From NCBI GenBank assembly GCA_018287875.1, contig JAGVVL010000018.1, forward strand, positions 3,340,501-3,404,500: a DNA stretch of 64,000 bases, read 5' to 3'. This stretch comes from Nigrospora sphaerica. Lineage: Eukaryota; Ascomycota; Sordariomycetes; Amphisphaeriales; Apiosporaceae. The notes under the pieces were generated by a model. That model did not search any database, was not told the DNA's origin, and saw only the letters and a program-made list of their open reading frames with translations. Made by a program: the position numbers and the translations under genes. Below, piece by piece: positions 32,329 through 44,127 of the stretch (within the stretch, counting starts at the first letter, position 1; each line of letters begins with the position of its first letter).

Positions 32329-35300
32329 ACACGAACTGGCGCACGGGGAGAGGACGATCGAAGAGGAGGAGTGGTGCCATTCCTCGACGGAAAGGGGTAC
32401 GGCATAGACAGGATAACAGAAAGACAAGACGGTATACCCCGGGTTCAGGCGTTGGAGACCATAGACTTGGTAGAGATTTGATTCGATTGGATAAAAGACA
32501 ATGACGGGCATTTGGACCCCTCTTCTCTCCCATACCCTTGCCCACCTGAGTTGTGTTCATTCGGTCGATATCCCAGAGCGTATGGCTCGCGACGACGAGC
32601 CACAAGGCTCGGTGCAGCCCATGCATGAAGTCCCGATCCGGTGTTTCATTACCCAGTCCTGCGGTGACTGCCGTCCATTGTCAACACGGCCAGGATACCA
32701 CTACAGTCGCCCATCTTCCTAGCCGCGAAAGGAGGCGTGATGGAAGCAAGAGCCAATTCAGTAGGTGCCTTTACCGTGGCCGGAAAAGGGCTGGGGCAAG
32801 GTGCCATCGCCGGTCTACGAGCAGGATGGCATCTTATCCATTTCTGGCACCGCAAAATCACGTGTTCCTCCCCTATGGTCCATGGTGAAGAATAACGGCT
32901 GGTTCCGGGGTCAAATCTTACGTCGATGCTCCATCGCCAACATTACCCATACGTCTACGGCATCATCCAAATTGGCTCAAGTTTGGTCATTCCGGGGACA
33001 AGCGATGACTCCGTCCAGTCCATCGCCACTACGCTGATAGGAACGGCACCGACAAATAGCTACGGTTCATCACGCATACCTCGACATAACCGGCGAGGCC
33101 AGCGTCTGCGAGGGCGCCCAGTACGTGTCGGCCGAGTTGGCAGCTGTCCCGACACCTTGGCCAGCATCCGAGGCGGGCGGGCGAGCGGACCGGGACACAC
33201 CGCCAGCGAAGTGGGCGGCGCTGGGAGACAACTCGGACTTGGCCGCCAGGACGGTCGCATGATGGGTAAGCTTGAAGCGCAGCTGGGCTGGCTAGCTGGG
33301 TATCGAAGCACGACTTGGAGTACGAGAGGACCCCTTGGGCGCGCACGACGTGGTTTTTCGGCGGTGATAGATTAACATTGAGGCTTTTGTTGTCTGAGTC
33401 CGGGAAGCCGGGTATCTTGGCGCTGGTAGCCCATTATCCCCGTTACTAACGTCGCCATGCTGCTCCGGCATGTTGGACTGGTGTTAGTAGACCGCGACGG
33501 TGGCCTGGAGCGTCAAGGACCACTGGCGTTTGGAATTACGCGAGGCGTCGTCGGCACTCGACGCAGGGGAATGTATAGAGGGCCAAGCCCCTTAAGCACC
33601 ATACATCCTGCAAGCCACTCAGACACTTAGCTCGGCATCACAAAAACGGCGGCCAGAGGTTGAGGTCGCGGCTTCGGGGCTGAGGAGTCGCCCTGTCCCC
33701 GCCAGCGCGGCCGCCGGATGGCGCTACGTGGAGGATCTTACGGGCAGACAGGCGGGTGGCCCGCCGGCGTTTGAGCGTGTCTCTCCTGTGGCCCAGCTTG
33801 GGCACGGCTCGCGTCCTCAACCGGTAGACCTGGTACCGGCCAGCCATTCCGTGTCGCACCGTCGCGACGCGCAGGCGCTGGTAGCACAGATTCCACGTGG
33901 GTGGAAACATGGTCCTACATACCTCGTGCATCCATACCGGCCCATTGGTGGCGCAGGGGGGACAGGCCAGCTTCAGGCGGCTGTCGTGGACACCGCCTGG
34001 TTCAAAGCCAGACAGCTAAACCCGAGCTCTGCGAGGCGGCGTCGCCCTCTGCTGCGCGGATCGGCAGACGCGCGGATTTGGTGCGAGGGCAGCGTCCCCG
34101 TGGGCTCACGAGACGCGTGCAGCGACTGCGGGTAGCCGAGCGAGGAGCGCAGAAGAAAGACTTCTGGACAGCAGGACATGTGCAGGTGCGACGACGACAA
34201 CAATAACAACAACGACGAAAACGCCCGACGACGACTGGCAGCGACGGCGCCCAGGCTGGAAGTAGCTCGATAGCAGGCAAGCAGCTGAGAGCATCGGTCA
34301 CACACCGTGACGACCTAGGAGCCAGTGTGGTCGACGGCTGAGCCATCGACTGACCTGATGCCCCCAGTATACGGCTGGCTCCAGGAGGATAATAACAGCC
34401 TGATGACGATCAGCTGGCCACGCGCTGTCACCGAGTCAGTACGAGATCGCACGAATCCAACCACGGCCATGACAGGCAGCCAAGCACGAGCTATGCATGC
34501 GGCTAGGCCGAGGACAGCCGCCGACTGTCGATCCAGCGCTGTTCCTCGGCACATGCAGTATGGGTTCCCAGCGCATTGTGTCCGTATGACTTCTCTCCAA
34601 TGCCACGGAAGCACCTGAGGTAGGTGGGAGCCGGAGGCCGCATAGACCAGGTTCCAGACATAGCAGCTGGCTCGCTGGATATCTCGGCACCGGCTCTCGC
34701 GATGCGGGGTCCTGTGTGGTCTGACGAGGGGGGAGAAGCAGCGTCATCGGCCCGGTTGGCGGCGTCCCTTTCTATCATGGACAGCTAGCTAGGGGGCGCA
34801 GGGCAGGCCGTGGGCACGCAGGACAAGCAGAGCACATTCCAGCCCTGGTGGGTGTTCTCCAGCAACGAGCCGCACAGCGCCGTGGCACCCAACGGCTGTT
34901 CGGCTGGGGGAACACAAGCCCCTCGACAAAAAGGGGGCCCACGAGCAGAGAGATTCGTCAATTCATAGGTAGGTAGCTGGGGGGGTTTGCGTGTCGTCCT
35001 GGGGGATCCTATCTTATGCTATGCAAACCAGGGCAATTTCATCTGGGGCAATCGAGGGCAAACCAGCTCGTGGATAAGCTCCAACTGAAGGAACGGATTA
35101 GGCTCGGCGGGGGCCGCAAGCACGCTTGTCCGCGTATTAGAGAGCGCCCCGGAGTGGCAGGGCGGCGAGGAAAGGGAGCCCGTGGAGGCAGAACGACACG
35201 GCAGCAACGACGATGACAACAATGAGAGCTACTTAGCGGTAAGTAGATGATTGGACGGGACCTCACGAATAGAAGTGGGCAGAACCGAGTTGGGGCGTCC

Positions 35301-37632
35301 GTCCTAGCTAACGCCCTGGAAAAAGCCCCTAGAAGGTGGACGCCCGAGCCTAGTGGCATGGTAGTGGGGATGCCCTATTCTATCGCAGACGGCGGGGGCT
35401 TGGAGATTGCACAGGTCCAACAAGAGCCGTTTGCCTGCGCACAGCAGTCGCCGCTGTAGCGGAGCCGGCGTGCTCTTGGCGCGTGATTGGACAAGATTGC
35501 TTCTTTGATGATCTCACGGCCCAATTTGTCCGCGACGGGCATGTGGCTCTCTGCTGCTGCGTCTTCAAATGCTGCTTGCTGCCGCTCCCGTGCGCTCCCC
35601 ATCCTTTTGCCTCCTGCTGGTGCCACTCCCATGCCCCCCCAGCTTCGCTGTTGTGGATAGGCGGGAAAAACAGAGACGGCGGGCGGGCACTCGCTTAGCA
35701 GCCCCCGATACCCAGAGCTATCCCTACACGGCCGGGCGCCGAATGCGGACCCAGAACTCATGAGCGCGGGCTGCTTTTGCATTTGTGTGCTCCGTGAGGA
35801 AAGCGAGGTTGAACCATCACCGCATGGACAGCTGCAGATAGGAAGTTGTACACGCATAGATGTAGGTGTGTGGCCATCTGCTTGCTTCGGCGTCCCTTTT
35901 CGTGTCTGAGCACAAAAATGTGCTTGTGCATGTGCGCCGACGGAATGGCCGTCGAGGCCGGCAACACGAAAGCTGCGCGGCGAAAGCACTTCAATTACAC
36001 TGCAAGTTACGGGATACGAAAGGCAGCCTTGGCAGCGCCGGTGGCTTGGGGGGCCCTGGCCAGCCGTTGGAACCTCGCAGGCTCGGGTGCCGGGGCACCA
36101 TGGGATACACAGGGTGTAGACGCACAGCAGCAACAGCAGCAGCAGAAAATGATCCGCCTCCTCATTGCGTGTGTCTCATGTCCGACCCTCGCCATCCTCC
36201 CGATGACTTGGGATGGCACAGCGGATGACGGAAGGCTGAGGCTTCTCGAATCCAGTGGGAGAGATTCCTAGGCCAGAAAGCAGCCGCTGAACTCTGTAGC
36301 AGCTGCCACCCCCATGTCGGCTCGCCAGGTACAAAGGTACGGCAATTGCCCAAACGGGGGTCCTGAAACGCCAGGTGGGCCGCCGACCAGCGCGTTTTGC
36401 CCTTCACATTGGCTGCGTTCTGCGTTCCTGCATCTTTCCCACCAGGGGGTTCTCCCATTCCCCTCCAAGACCACGTCCCAGACCCTCCTCGTGGGCCGCG
36501 AGGCTTGTCGTCGCTGAGCTCCAATCGAACGCCGTCACTTCTCGTCATCGTGCATCCGGCGCGTCTGGCCGTCCGTTTCCAATAGCCAACCGTAGTGCCC
36601 CTGTCCCGGGACGCCAGGGTGTTGCTGGCTGGCGGTCGCAACGCCGGCAGAGACTGAGCCACGATGCAGAGGGTGGATGCCCATTCCACCCCCCTCGTCA
36701 GCTCACCAACAGCCAACAGGCAGGCCAACCTGGCCGGTATCCGGGGAGTCGACAGCGGCGTCTACACGGGGTCGCCCCCCCCCCCCCGTCGTCTGCCTCC
36801 CGGGCCGCTCCACCCGCCGCGACCCCTTCATCTCATGGCGCCGTGAACTGCGCTCCATCATCAGCCGAGGGACGGATGAGCAACCAAGGGCAAATACAGC
36901 GCCCGTATGTGGCGCACAGCGCGCGGGCGGCGCGTCGCAAGGGGCACGCTTGCACCTGCGAGGGAGGACGGCCCGTCCTGGCGCCGGCGACAGCCCGTCA
37001 CGCCGACTAGAAGGCCGGATGGAGGAGGCAGAAGCGACGATGGATGCATGCGGCTAACGCGATGCAACCCTCTTTCCTCATGCGGTCGCTGTCCGGCTGT
37101 CTCCTCGCCCAATCCCTCGGCCGTCCGCCATTCCGATCTGCGACGGACCAGAGGGCCCGTCCTTCAGCCTCTCCCGCCTTGGACGACCGTGGACGATCTC
37201 AATGGCCCTGCGTCCCAAGTGGACCGCGTCTCTTTACGTGTATCCGCCCCAAGGGCCATTTCTTTCTTGGCGTATCTGACAACCACGGGCGCTTTGTCTT
37301 GGAGCCGGGGGGGGCATGAACTCATCTGCTGCCCATCGCCGGCCACACGGTTAAATATTGCTTGTCTTTCCCCCGCCGCCCCTATCGTGCTGCTCTTTTG
37401 CTCCTTTCGGTACACCTCCCGCCAGCGTCACTCTTTCCACTGGTAGGCAGACACCGCTCTTACGGTCCCTCGTTTGTCATTCTCTCTCCCGCTATAAGTA
37501 TACCGTTCGTTCCCGCCCATTATTCCGTCTAGCCCTTCCTTTCCACCACCGCCGGAAGCTTGAGGTTTCCACTTGCCGTCAACTTCTCCGTCGCCGTCGC
37601 CGCCGCTGCTCGTTTTCGCCGCCGTCGCCATC
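32329..37632. other. Five-kilobase stretch with no supported gene
   Basis: Many short frames on both strands, none with recognisable domains. The most protein-like piece is a plus frame at about 33050-33265 (VHHAYLDITGEASVCEGAQ) that ends at a stop near a GGTAAGC donor. I cannot link it to other exons. A 252-codon minus frame at 35375-36133 is Cys/Ser/Gly-rich and looks like chance. A CAG tract lies at 36126-36146. The last 150 bases are pyrimidine-rich and form the protease promoter and leader. Confidence 0.45.
37493..37498 (+). promoter_or_regulatory. TATA-like element of the protease gene
   Basis: TATAAG stands 135-140 bases before the protease ATG inside a C/T-rich leader, a common arrangement for highly expressed fungal genes. 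Inferred from position and sequence only. Confidence 0.45.
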
Positions 37633-38919
37633 ATGGTCGCCCCCAACGCCCTCCTCCTCGCTGCCGGCGTCGCCAGCCTGGTCGCCGCCGCGCCGGCTCC
37701 CGAGCCCCAGCTCACCAAGCCGCGCACCAAGATCGGAACCACCATGTCGGTCAAGCAGGTTCGCAACCCGTTATTCCGTCAGCGCCACAAGGCCCACCAC
37801 GGCTCGGCCGAGCTGGCCAAGACGTACATGAAGTTCGGCAAGCCCATGCCCGAGGGCCTGTCCAAGATTCTGGACCTGTTCAACCTCGACCTCGGCAAGC
37901 GCGTTATCAACGGTACCCGTGGCAGCGCCGTCGCTAGCCCCGAGGCGAACGACATCCAGTACCTCACGCCCGTTCAGATTGGCACCCCGCCCCAGACCTT
38001 GAACCTCAACTTTGACTCGGGCTCCTCGGACCTGTGGGTCTTCAGCACCGAGACTCCCGCGAAGCAGGTCAAGGGCCAGGCCCAGTACGACCCCAGCGCC
38101 AGCAGCACCTCGAAGCGCCTCGATGGCCAGACGTGGGACATTGAGTACGGTGACGGCAGTGCCTCTTCCGGAGTCGTCTACACCGACGTCGTCAACGTCG
38201 GCGGCGTCGGCTTCTCGGCGCAGGCTGTCGAGTCGGCCCGCCAGGTGTCGCGCTCCTTCACCACCGACGCCAACAACGACGGCCTGCTGGGCCTTGCCTT
38301 TGGCAAGATCAACACGGTCAAGCCCAACCGCCAGAAGACCTTCATGGAGAACATCATTGACGGCCTCGAGGCGCCCGTCTGGACCGCCGACCTGAACGAG
38401 GACAAGCCCGGCACCTACAACTTCGGCTACATCGATCGTGAGGCCTACACTGGCGAGATTTCGTACGTCGACGTTGACAGCAGCGACGGCTTCTGGATGT
38501 TCGAGGCTTCGGGCTACAAGGTTGGAAACGAGACGACGGACACGTCGGACGTTCCCTTCAAGGGTATTGCCGACACGGGCACCACCCTGGCCATGCTGCC
38601 CATGGACGTCAACCGCGCCTACTATTCCAAGGTCAAGGGCGCCCAGCTCGACCCTTCGGTCGGTGGCTACGTCTTCCCCTGCAACGCCGAGCTGCCCACC
38701 TTCAGCTACACCGTCGGCCAGACCACCATCACAGTCCCCCCCTCCATGGTGAACTACGCCCCGGCCGACGCCACCGGCCGGATGTGCTTTGGCGGTATTC
38801 AGCCCGACACGGACATCGGCTTCTCCATCCTCGGTGACGTTGCTCTGAAGGCCGCCTTCGTCGTCTTCGACGCGACTCCGGACAAGCCCCGCCTCGGCTT
38901 CGCCACCAAGGACTTCTAA
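37633..38919 (+). CDS. Secreted aspartic protease, pepsin-like (A1 family, penicillopepsin type)
   Basis: A single exon of 428 residues. The chosen ATG (37633) starts a signal peptide of about 20 residues ending in AAAPAPEP. The upstream in-frame extension has no signal features. A propeptide of about 80 residues with basic patches (RQRHKAHH) runs to roughly residue 101. The first catalytic motif FDSGSSDLWV carries Asp128, the flap is Tyr172 in EYGDGS, and the second motif ADTGTTLAMLP carries Asp314. One disulfide pair (Cys350, Cys385) brackets the late loop, and the protein ends GFATKDF as in penicillopepsins. Acting outside the cell at acid pH, it would degrade proteins for nutrition. The lack of introns is unusual, as many homologues have one to three. 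The 417-codon antisense frame is a shadow. Confidence 0.93.
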   Translation: MVAPNALLLAAGVASLVAAAPAPEPQLTKPRTKIGTTMSVKQVRNPLFRQRHKAHHGSAELAKTYMKFGKPMPEGLSKILDLFNLDLGKRVINGTRGSAVASPEANDIQYLTPVQIGTPPQTLNLNFDSGSSDLWVFSTETPAKQVKGQAQYDPSASSTSKRLDGQTWDIEYGDGSASSGVVYTDVVNVGGVGFSAQAVESARQVSRSFTTDANNDGLLGLAFGKINTVKPNRQKTFMENIIDGLEAPVWTADLNEDKPGTYNFGYIDREAYTGEISYVDVDSSDGFWMFEASGYKVGNETTDTSDVPFKGIADTGTTLAMLPMDVNRAYYSKVKGAQLDPSVGGYVFPCNAELPTFSYTVGQTTITVPPSMVNYAPADATGRMCFGGIQPDTDIGFSILGDVALKAAFVVFDATPDKPRLGFATKDF

Positions 38920-40559
38920 GCGGGCTGTTCTGGGTGTGCGCGCCGTCGGTCTACGTGATACCCTGGGAGGAACTTTTTCGTGCATTTGAAGCCCTTGCAT
39001 TGTTTGGCGCAACTGCGTTCTCAAATCCCTTCGTAGTATATTTTCCCCCTTCTAATAGAGCGAGAAACCTGGGTTTCGGCCTCTCTAGGTCCTCCTGGGG
39101 TCAATATCAGACACCTTTCCCACCACGCACACGAGGGTTTGCCCGTCCTTTTTACGTGAATCGTCGTAGGCGGCCGGAAGTGTTCCTGAGCGCGCTCGAC
39201 GCGTTGACTGATGTCATAATCTTTTCGGCGGCCGGTGCGTTGGCGACGGGACGCTGGCTTACGGTTGCCCGTTGGTGTCGGTTTGCCTGAATCGCGGAGC
39301 GCAGCCCCCACCCTGGCGCCTGGGCTGAGAAGGCAATGACAGACGGCTGACGATGAACTACAGAGGCGCAAGACAGACCTGCCCGCCTGCCCGCCCGCCC
39401 GCCGACATGCTCTTCTTCCCTTATCCGGTTTTGTAGCGGGGGTGATTGCCGTAGCGGCCTGGGGTGGTGGAAGATCGCATTCTTGCAGCGTCAGCACATG
39501 TCAAGGATGCGCCTTTCGTCCCATTGGCCCCTTTTCGGGTTTTCCTCCCCCAACCGACGATCCTTCTTCTGCCCGTACAGGCTTCCCTGCACGGTTCTTG
39601 GCGTGCCTGCCGATCGCGTGCGCGCCCGCCCGCCTACGCGTAAGCTTTTCTCGCTCGCCCTGGATCATGCCGGGTCCACCGAGGTTCCCACCTCCTCGTG
39701 GGTCGGGTTTTTGGGCCTTGGGGGATGCTGCGGGAAACGCAGCCCACGCATGCCCACGAAAGGGGGCCCAAAAGGACGGGGAAGAAGAGCGGCGCCTGCT
39801 TGCTTCGGAAAACGGGGGCCCGACGTACCCGTCGGGTTCGGTTTGGGGACGGGGAGCGGATGAAATCTCGGTGGCGGTTCGTGATCACAAACGGAACCCC
39901 CCGGGATGCGGGACGGACATGCCACCCTCCCCCCCGCCGCGGGCGCGCAGGCGGGAAGGCACACGGGCGGAAAGGGCGGACGCCGCAGCGCCTCGCGTAC
40001 ATGCAGGGTGGTAGTGCGCTGGCAACCGTACCTTCGCCGCCTGGCGCGCGGGGCGAGGGGGACAATACTCGGAAGACGGGGCGGGCAGCACGAGACTCGT
40101 CCCGCTGCCGGGCGACGGCGGCGCCCCCGCCGCTGATGCTTCCCAAGGGCGTGCAACGCCATGGGAAATTTAACCACCTGCTTCGGCCACGTGAAGCGGC
40201 GCCGCCTCGCGCACTACGGTGGATGGTGGCATGGCAATCAATCGCAGTAGCTCGAGGCGCCGGCTCGGCCCACCGGACAGTTCGCGCAAGTTGCGTGCAC
40301 CGGAGGGTCGTTGCTATCGTCGTTCGACTCCGTAGACGCAGGTTTTCCCGTTGTTACGTATTGCCTAGGATGCGTACGTCTTTGTGCAGGGAGACGAGGT
40401 AGCCGTTCGGAGCTTAGGGGTGGTGGATGGACCGGAGTAGCTTGAAAGAATGCTGGGTCATGTCGTTTCTATACCTGAGAAAAAAGAAGCGAGATAGGAT
40501 CGAAAGAGCCAAAAAGAGAAGGTTGAGTTGCTTCGTTGAACGAAGCGCATCAGGAATTG
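38920..40559. other. Spacer between protease and tRNA
   Basis: The 3' untranslated region of the protease is followed by GC-rich DNA with overlapping Arg/Pro/Gly-rich frames on both strands and no recognisable domain. I see no gene I can support. Confidence 0.5.
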
Positions 40560-40632
40560 AGCCCAATGCGGGGGTCGAACCCGCAACCTTGAGATTAAGA
40601 GTCTCACGCTCTACCGATTGAGCTAACCGGGC
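40560..40632 (-). tRNA. tRNA-Lys(CUU)
   Basis: The minus strand folds as a complete tRNA: acceptor stem GCCCGGT paired with ATTGGGC (two G-T pairs), discriminator T, D arm with TAGCTCAATCGGTAGAGC, anticodon stem TGAGA/TCTCA around loop CTCTTAA with anticodon CTT, and T arm GCGGG-TTCGACC-CCCGC with box B. The gene has no intron. A T-rich stretch in transcription direction (complement of the A-rich 40480-40530 region) can end Pol III transcription. Confidence 0.95.
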
Positions 40633-42692
40633 CAGAGCTGTTATTGAGAAAGCATGCTCTTGTCAACGTATATATTATAGTAACTGATTTAGCTGGTGGT
40701 GTGAAGCGAAAGCGTGGCTTAGCTCCAGCTTCTTCCTGAGTTTAGGAGGGTTGGTAGCCACTAAAATTGCTGTGCAGATCTAAGATCAAGAGTGCACTAA
40801 AGTTATACGACTCCGGTGTGTGAGTGGAGCCCGCAGACCAGGAGATCGGATGAAAGTATCGGAAGGTAGATCGTGGGGGTCAACACGGCGGCCCCATCCT
40901 CTACGAGTTGGACGGGAGATGAAGAGAGGCGACGGTCGGTTGAATCGTGGCAGGACTGCTGTCCGACGACAGAGACTGCCTTCTTGAGCGATGCTTCGTC
41001 GGACAGATCGATAGCTGCCATGGGGTTTCGGGGTCCCTGCGCGCGCTTGCAAGCGAAACCTCGACCCTCCTGACATCCCAGGCTATCTGGGCGAGACTCC
41101 GCCGCGCTCGTCATCTGTCCTCTCAAGCTCCCTAAAGTGTCTGGAGGGCGTTGTACGAAAAACCCCTCACGGTGTCTAGGGTTTTCGCATGCCCGTTGGA
41201 CTGTGGTACGTTAGGGTCCATGGTGACAGTCCAGAGCGTGCAGTCTCCTATTCTGGCCAGTTGCCTCAGGCTTCTAAGCACCGCGTCGCGGACCGACCTG
41301 GCCAGTGACGCCCGTTAGCTATAGACCCGGGGGGCGCGCGAAGAAGAGCAAGTTGCATGACAAGAACCCGCCACTGGGCCATCATGACCAAAACCAAAGG
41401 TTTGGGTTCTTTGGAGAACTGGTCATCGATCGTAAGGTCGATTGATGATATGCCGCTTGACTCGGGTGTGTGACGATCACACAAACAGCCGGCGAAATTT
41501 GGCGACGAAGCAGCCAGGACCGCTACACTTACTAACCTTTGAGCAATGCAAACCTGTTACACATGGTATGATGTTCAGATCAAACGAAGTGACGAACCGA
41601 GCCACCACAAACCTCCCATTGTCGGACCAGGCCCTGTATCAAACTTCGAGTTCGGCATCACTACCTGTTTCCCGAACGAGCCTCTCGCAGGCATTCCCCC
41701 CTCCCCTCGAACAAACCCCCCCATTCCCGCCCAGAGCCGCCAAGTCCCCGGGGATGGCCCCTCAGAAGCGAACGGATCCCGCGAAAGAGAAAGGCCGGCG
41801 GTCGCGCGGGCGGCCGGGTTGGGTCTTCGTCGTGGTCGCCACCGCAGTTGTTATTGCCGCCGCGCCGGCATCCGGACGGCTAACTCCAGTGTCCAGACTT
41901 GCCCATCGTCGTCGCCGTCGCCTTCGTCGCCTCCCGGCTGCCGCCCCGTCCGTATGCCGTTCACGTGGAGGACGCAGGCATGGTGGCGACGGAGCGCTGC
42001 GGCGGCGCCGCGGCCCCAGACGGGGCCGAGGGCGAAGGCGGCCTCGAGAAGGAGCAGCATCATCAGGAAGGAGGTCGTGCGGTTAGGAAAACCGCCGTTC
42101 TCCAGCGGCCCGGACCCCGGGATGTAGTAAAGACAATCGGCACCCGGGGGACCAGACGTGGTTGCGGGATGCTGGTGCCCGACGCGGGCGATGGCGAGGA
42201 ATACTTATCTGTGTTTCCTTGTGTGGGATGAGGCTCGTCGCGAGTAGGTGCCTGGGGTTCGAAGGGCCTGGTGGTTTGCCGCGCTGGTTCCCAGAGTCGG
42301 ATCTTTGCCTGTTGCCAAGCTCATCTTTATACCCGCCATGCAAACGGATCGATGGGCTGACCGCCGCGTTATGCCTACGGTGCCGTGAGACACCCGCGTT
42401 TGCTTTCTTCAACGGTATTAAGCATTCCGAGACAGGCTATAAAAGCGCCCCCACCCACCGCATGTAGCCCATTGTAAGTTATGGATGCAGCTCAGATAGA
42501 TCGCTTGTGCATTGCATCCGTGATGGGAGGCATGCGGCGACCACGATGTGGGGAACCACTCGTTGCACAATCCATGTTTGCGTGGTCCGGTGGAATGCAC
42601 CTCTGAATGAGATCAAGCCTGTCTGCTCGGATATATCGTAGCTATCGTCAAGAACGCCCCGCGTTCCGTGCCCACCATTTAAACCGACTCTT
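40633..42692. other. Spacer between tRNA and phosphomannose isomerase
   Basis: Frames at 41442-42127 are Arg/Pro/Ser-rich and lie in three overlapping registers, so none is convincing. One begins MAPQKRTDPAKEKG with a hydrophobic run after it (41754 onward), but I find no supporting splice sites. Otherwise I see nothing in this stretch. Confidence 0.4.
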
Positions 42693-44127
42693 TTACAGCT
42701 TCTCGCCGCTGTTGCCCTCGTTAATCTCGCAGAAGGCCTTGAAAGTGACAAACTCGTCCCCTTTGCCACCTTCCGACTCCAGCACACACTCAGCAGTGGC
42801 GCCCACATAGTAGACCCAGCCCTCCTTAATCTCCTTGACCGTGGGGCCAACCGAGATCTTGCCCTTTCCGCCAGTGCAAATCACTATGCTGGGGCCGTCG
42901 ATGGGATCGAATGAGGCCTTGGCGCCATCGCCCTTCAGAACGGTTCGGACGACGCTGAACTCCTCGATGGGCGGGTCGTACAACATGGCTTCGGAGCCCG
43001 ACGTGTAGGCCTTGCTATTGAGAACGGCGTAGGGGTACTCCTTGGGCTCCATCTTCTGCTGCTCGATAGGGGCGTAGTCGTAGGTCAAAAGATCGACGAG
43101 GGTCTGGACGTCCTTGAACTTGGGCGTGAAACCGGCACGCACGACGTTGTCGCTGGCGGCCATGCACTCAATGATGTCGCCAGAGACGTAGGCGTGGATG
43201 TCGTCGGCCTTCAGGAACATGGCTTCGCCGGGGGACAGCTGCACGTAGTTGAGGAAGAATAGGACGAACAGGCCAATGTCCTCGGGGAACTGCTTGTTCA
43301 GCCTGGTGACGAGCTCGGCCAGGACGGCCCCGCTGGAGGCCTCGACTCCGCCGTTGGCGAAGTCGGCGCCCTTGGTCTCGGCGTCGGCGACCAGCGCCTT
43401 GGAAGCAGACGCAATCTCCTGGGGCTCGGACTTCATGAGGGCAGCAAAGGCCGACTGGAGCGCGCGCTTGTTCTTCGACGTGGCTTCGGCGGTCTCGTTG
43501 GCTTCCTGGCCCTCGACGGTGGCGATGAAGTCTTTGGCGGCCTCCTCGCCCACCAGCTGGCGCAAGGCGGGCACGGCGGACAGGAAGTGTGCAATCTCGG
43601 CGAGGGGTCGGAAGCCGCAGAGACCCTCGAAGTCAGTCACGGCAATGGTCATCTCGGGCTTGTGGTTATCATCGGGATAGTTTTTGGGGTCCTTGGCGTG
43701 CAGCTGTTCGGCGAGCTTCTTGTTCGGGTGGGCCTGGATGGAGAGGGCCTTGTTGATGGAGAGCACCTTGAAGAGGAAGGGCAGCTTGGCGCCATACCGG
43801 GCCTTGATGGAGTGTGAGAGGAGGGCGGCGTTGGTGTCGATCATGTCGAGGAGTGTCCGTCCCGTCTCGAGCTCCTTGGAGGGGTTGGAGGGGTGAGTGC
43901 CCATCCATAGCTGTCACGCGCGGCGGTGAGGCCAATGTTAGCCAGAGGCAACGGCAGAGCCGGGTGGCCGGGTCACTGCTCACCTCTGCGTAGGGCTTGT
44001 CGGACTGAACGCTGAAATCATCGGACGGCGTGGCGGCGGCGAAGCGGGCGGCGGCCGAGTCGGAGCCGATCTTGCCCCAGTCATACGAGTTGACACCGCA
44101 TTGCAATCGCAGCAGAGGGACCTGCAT
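42693..44127 (-). CDS. Mannose-6-phosphate isomerase (type I)
   Basis: Two exons, complement(join(42693..43910, 43984..44127)), give 453 residues, typical for the family. The intron uses GTGAGC and a GACAG acceptor in phase 0, joining KPYAE to LWMGTHPS, a conserved junction. The N-terminal block [11 protein letters not shown] and the Zn-binding residues are visible: Gln107 and His109 in SIQAHPNK, Glu134 in NHKPEMTIA, and His287 in DDIHAY. The catalytic Arg307 lies in SDNVVRAG. It interconverts fructose-6-phosphate and mannose-6-phosphate in the cytosol, the entry to GDP-mannose for protein mannosylation and cell-wall synthesis, and so upstream of GT69-type enzymes such as the one at 8.8 kb. 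It diverges from the Sgf29 gene across about 1.25 kb. Confidence 0.95.

Noticed and set aside
35375..36133. A 252-codon minus frame in the gene desert
   Set aside because: Low-complexity Cys/Ser/Gly composition, no conserved motif, no signal peptide, and competing frames of similar length on the other strand.
37771..39024. A 417-codon minus-strand open frame opposite the aspartic protease
   Set aside because: It is the antisense shadow of GC-rich protease codons, rich in Val/Ala/Gly/Asp with no domain, while the plus strand has a full signal peptide and both catalytic motifs.
41754..42086. Possible small ribosomal- or membrane-type protein beginning MAPQKRTDP
   Set aside because: Resemblance is limited to a few basic residues. 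The following sequence is Arg/Pro-rich GC translation and no splice sites support it.
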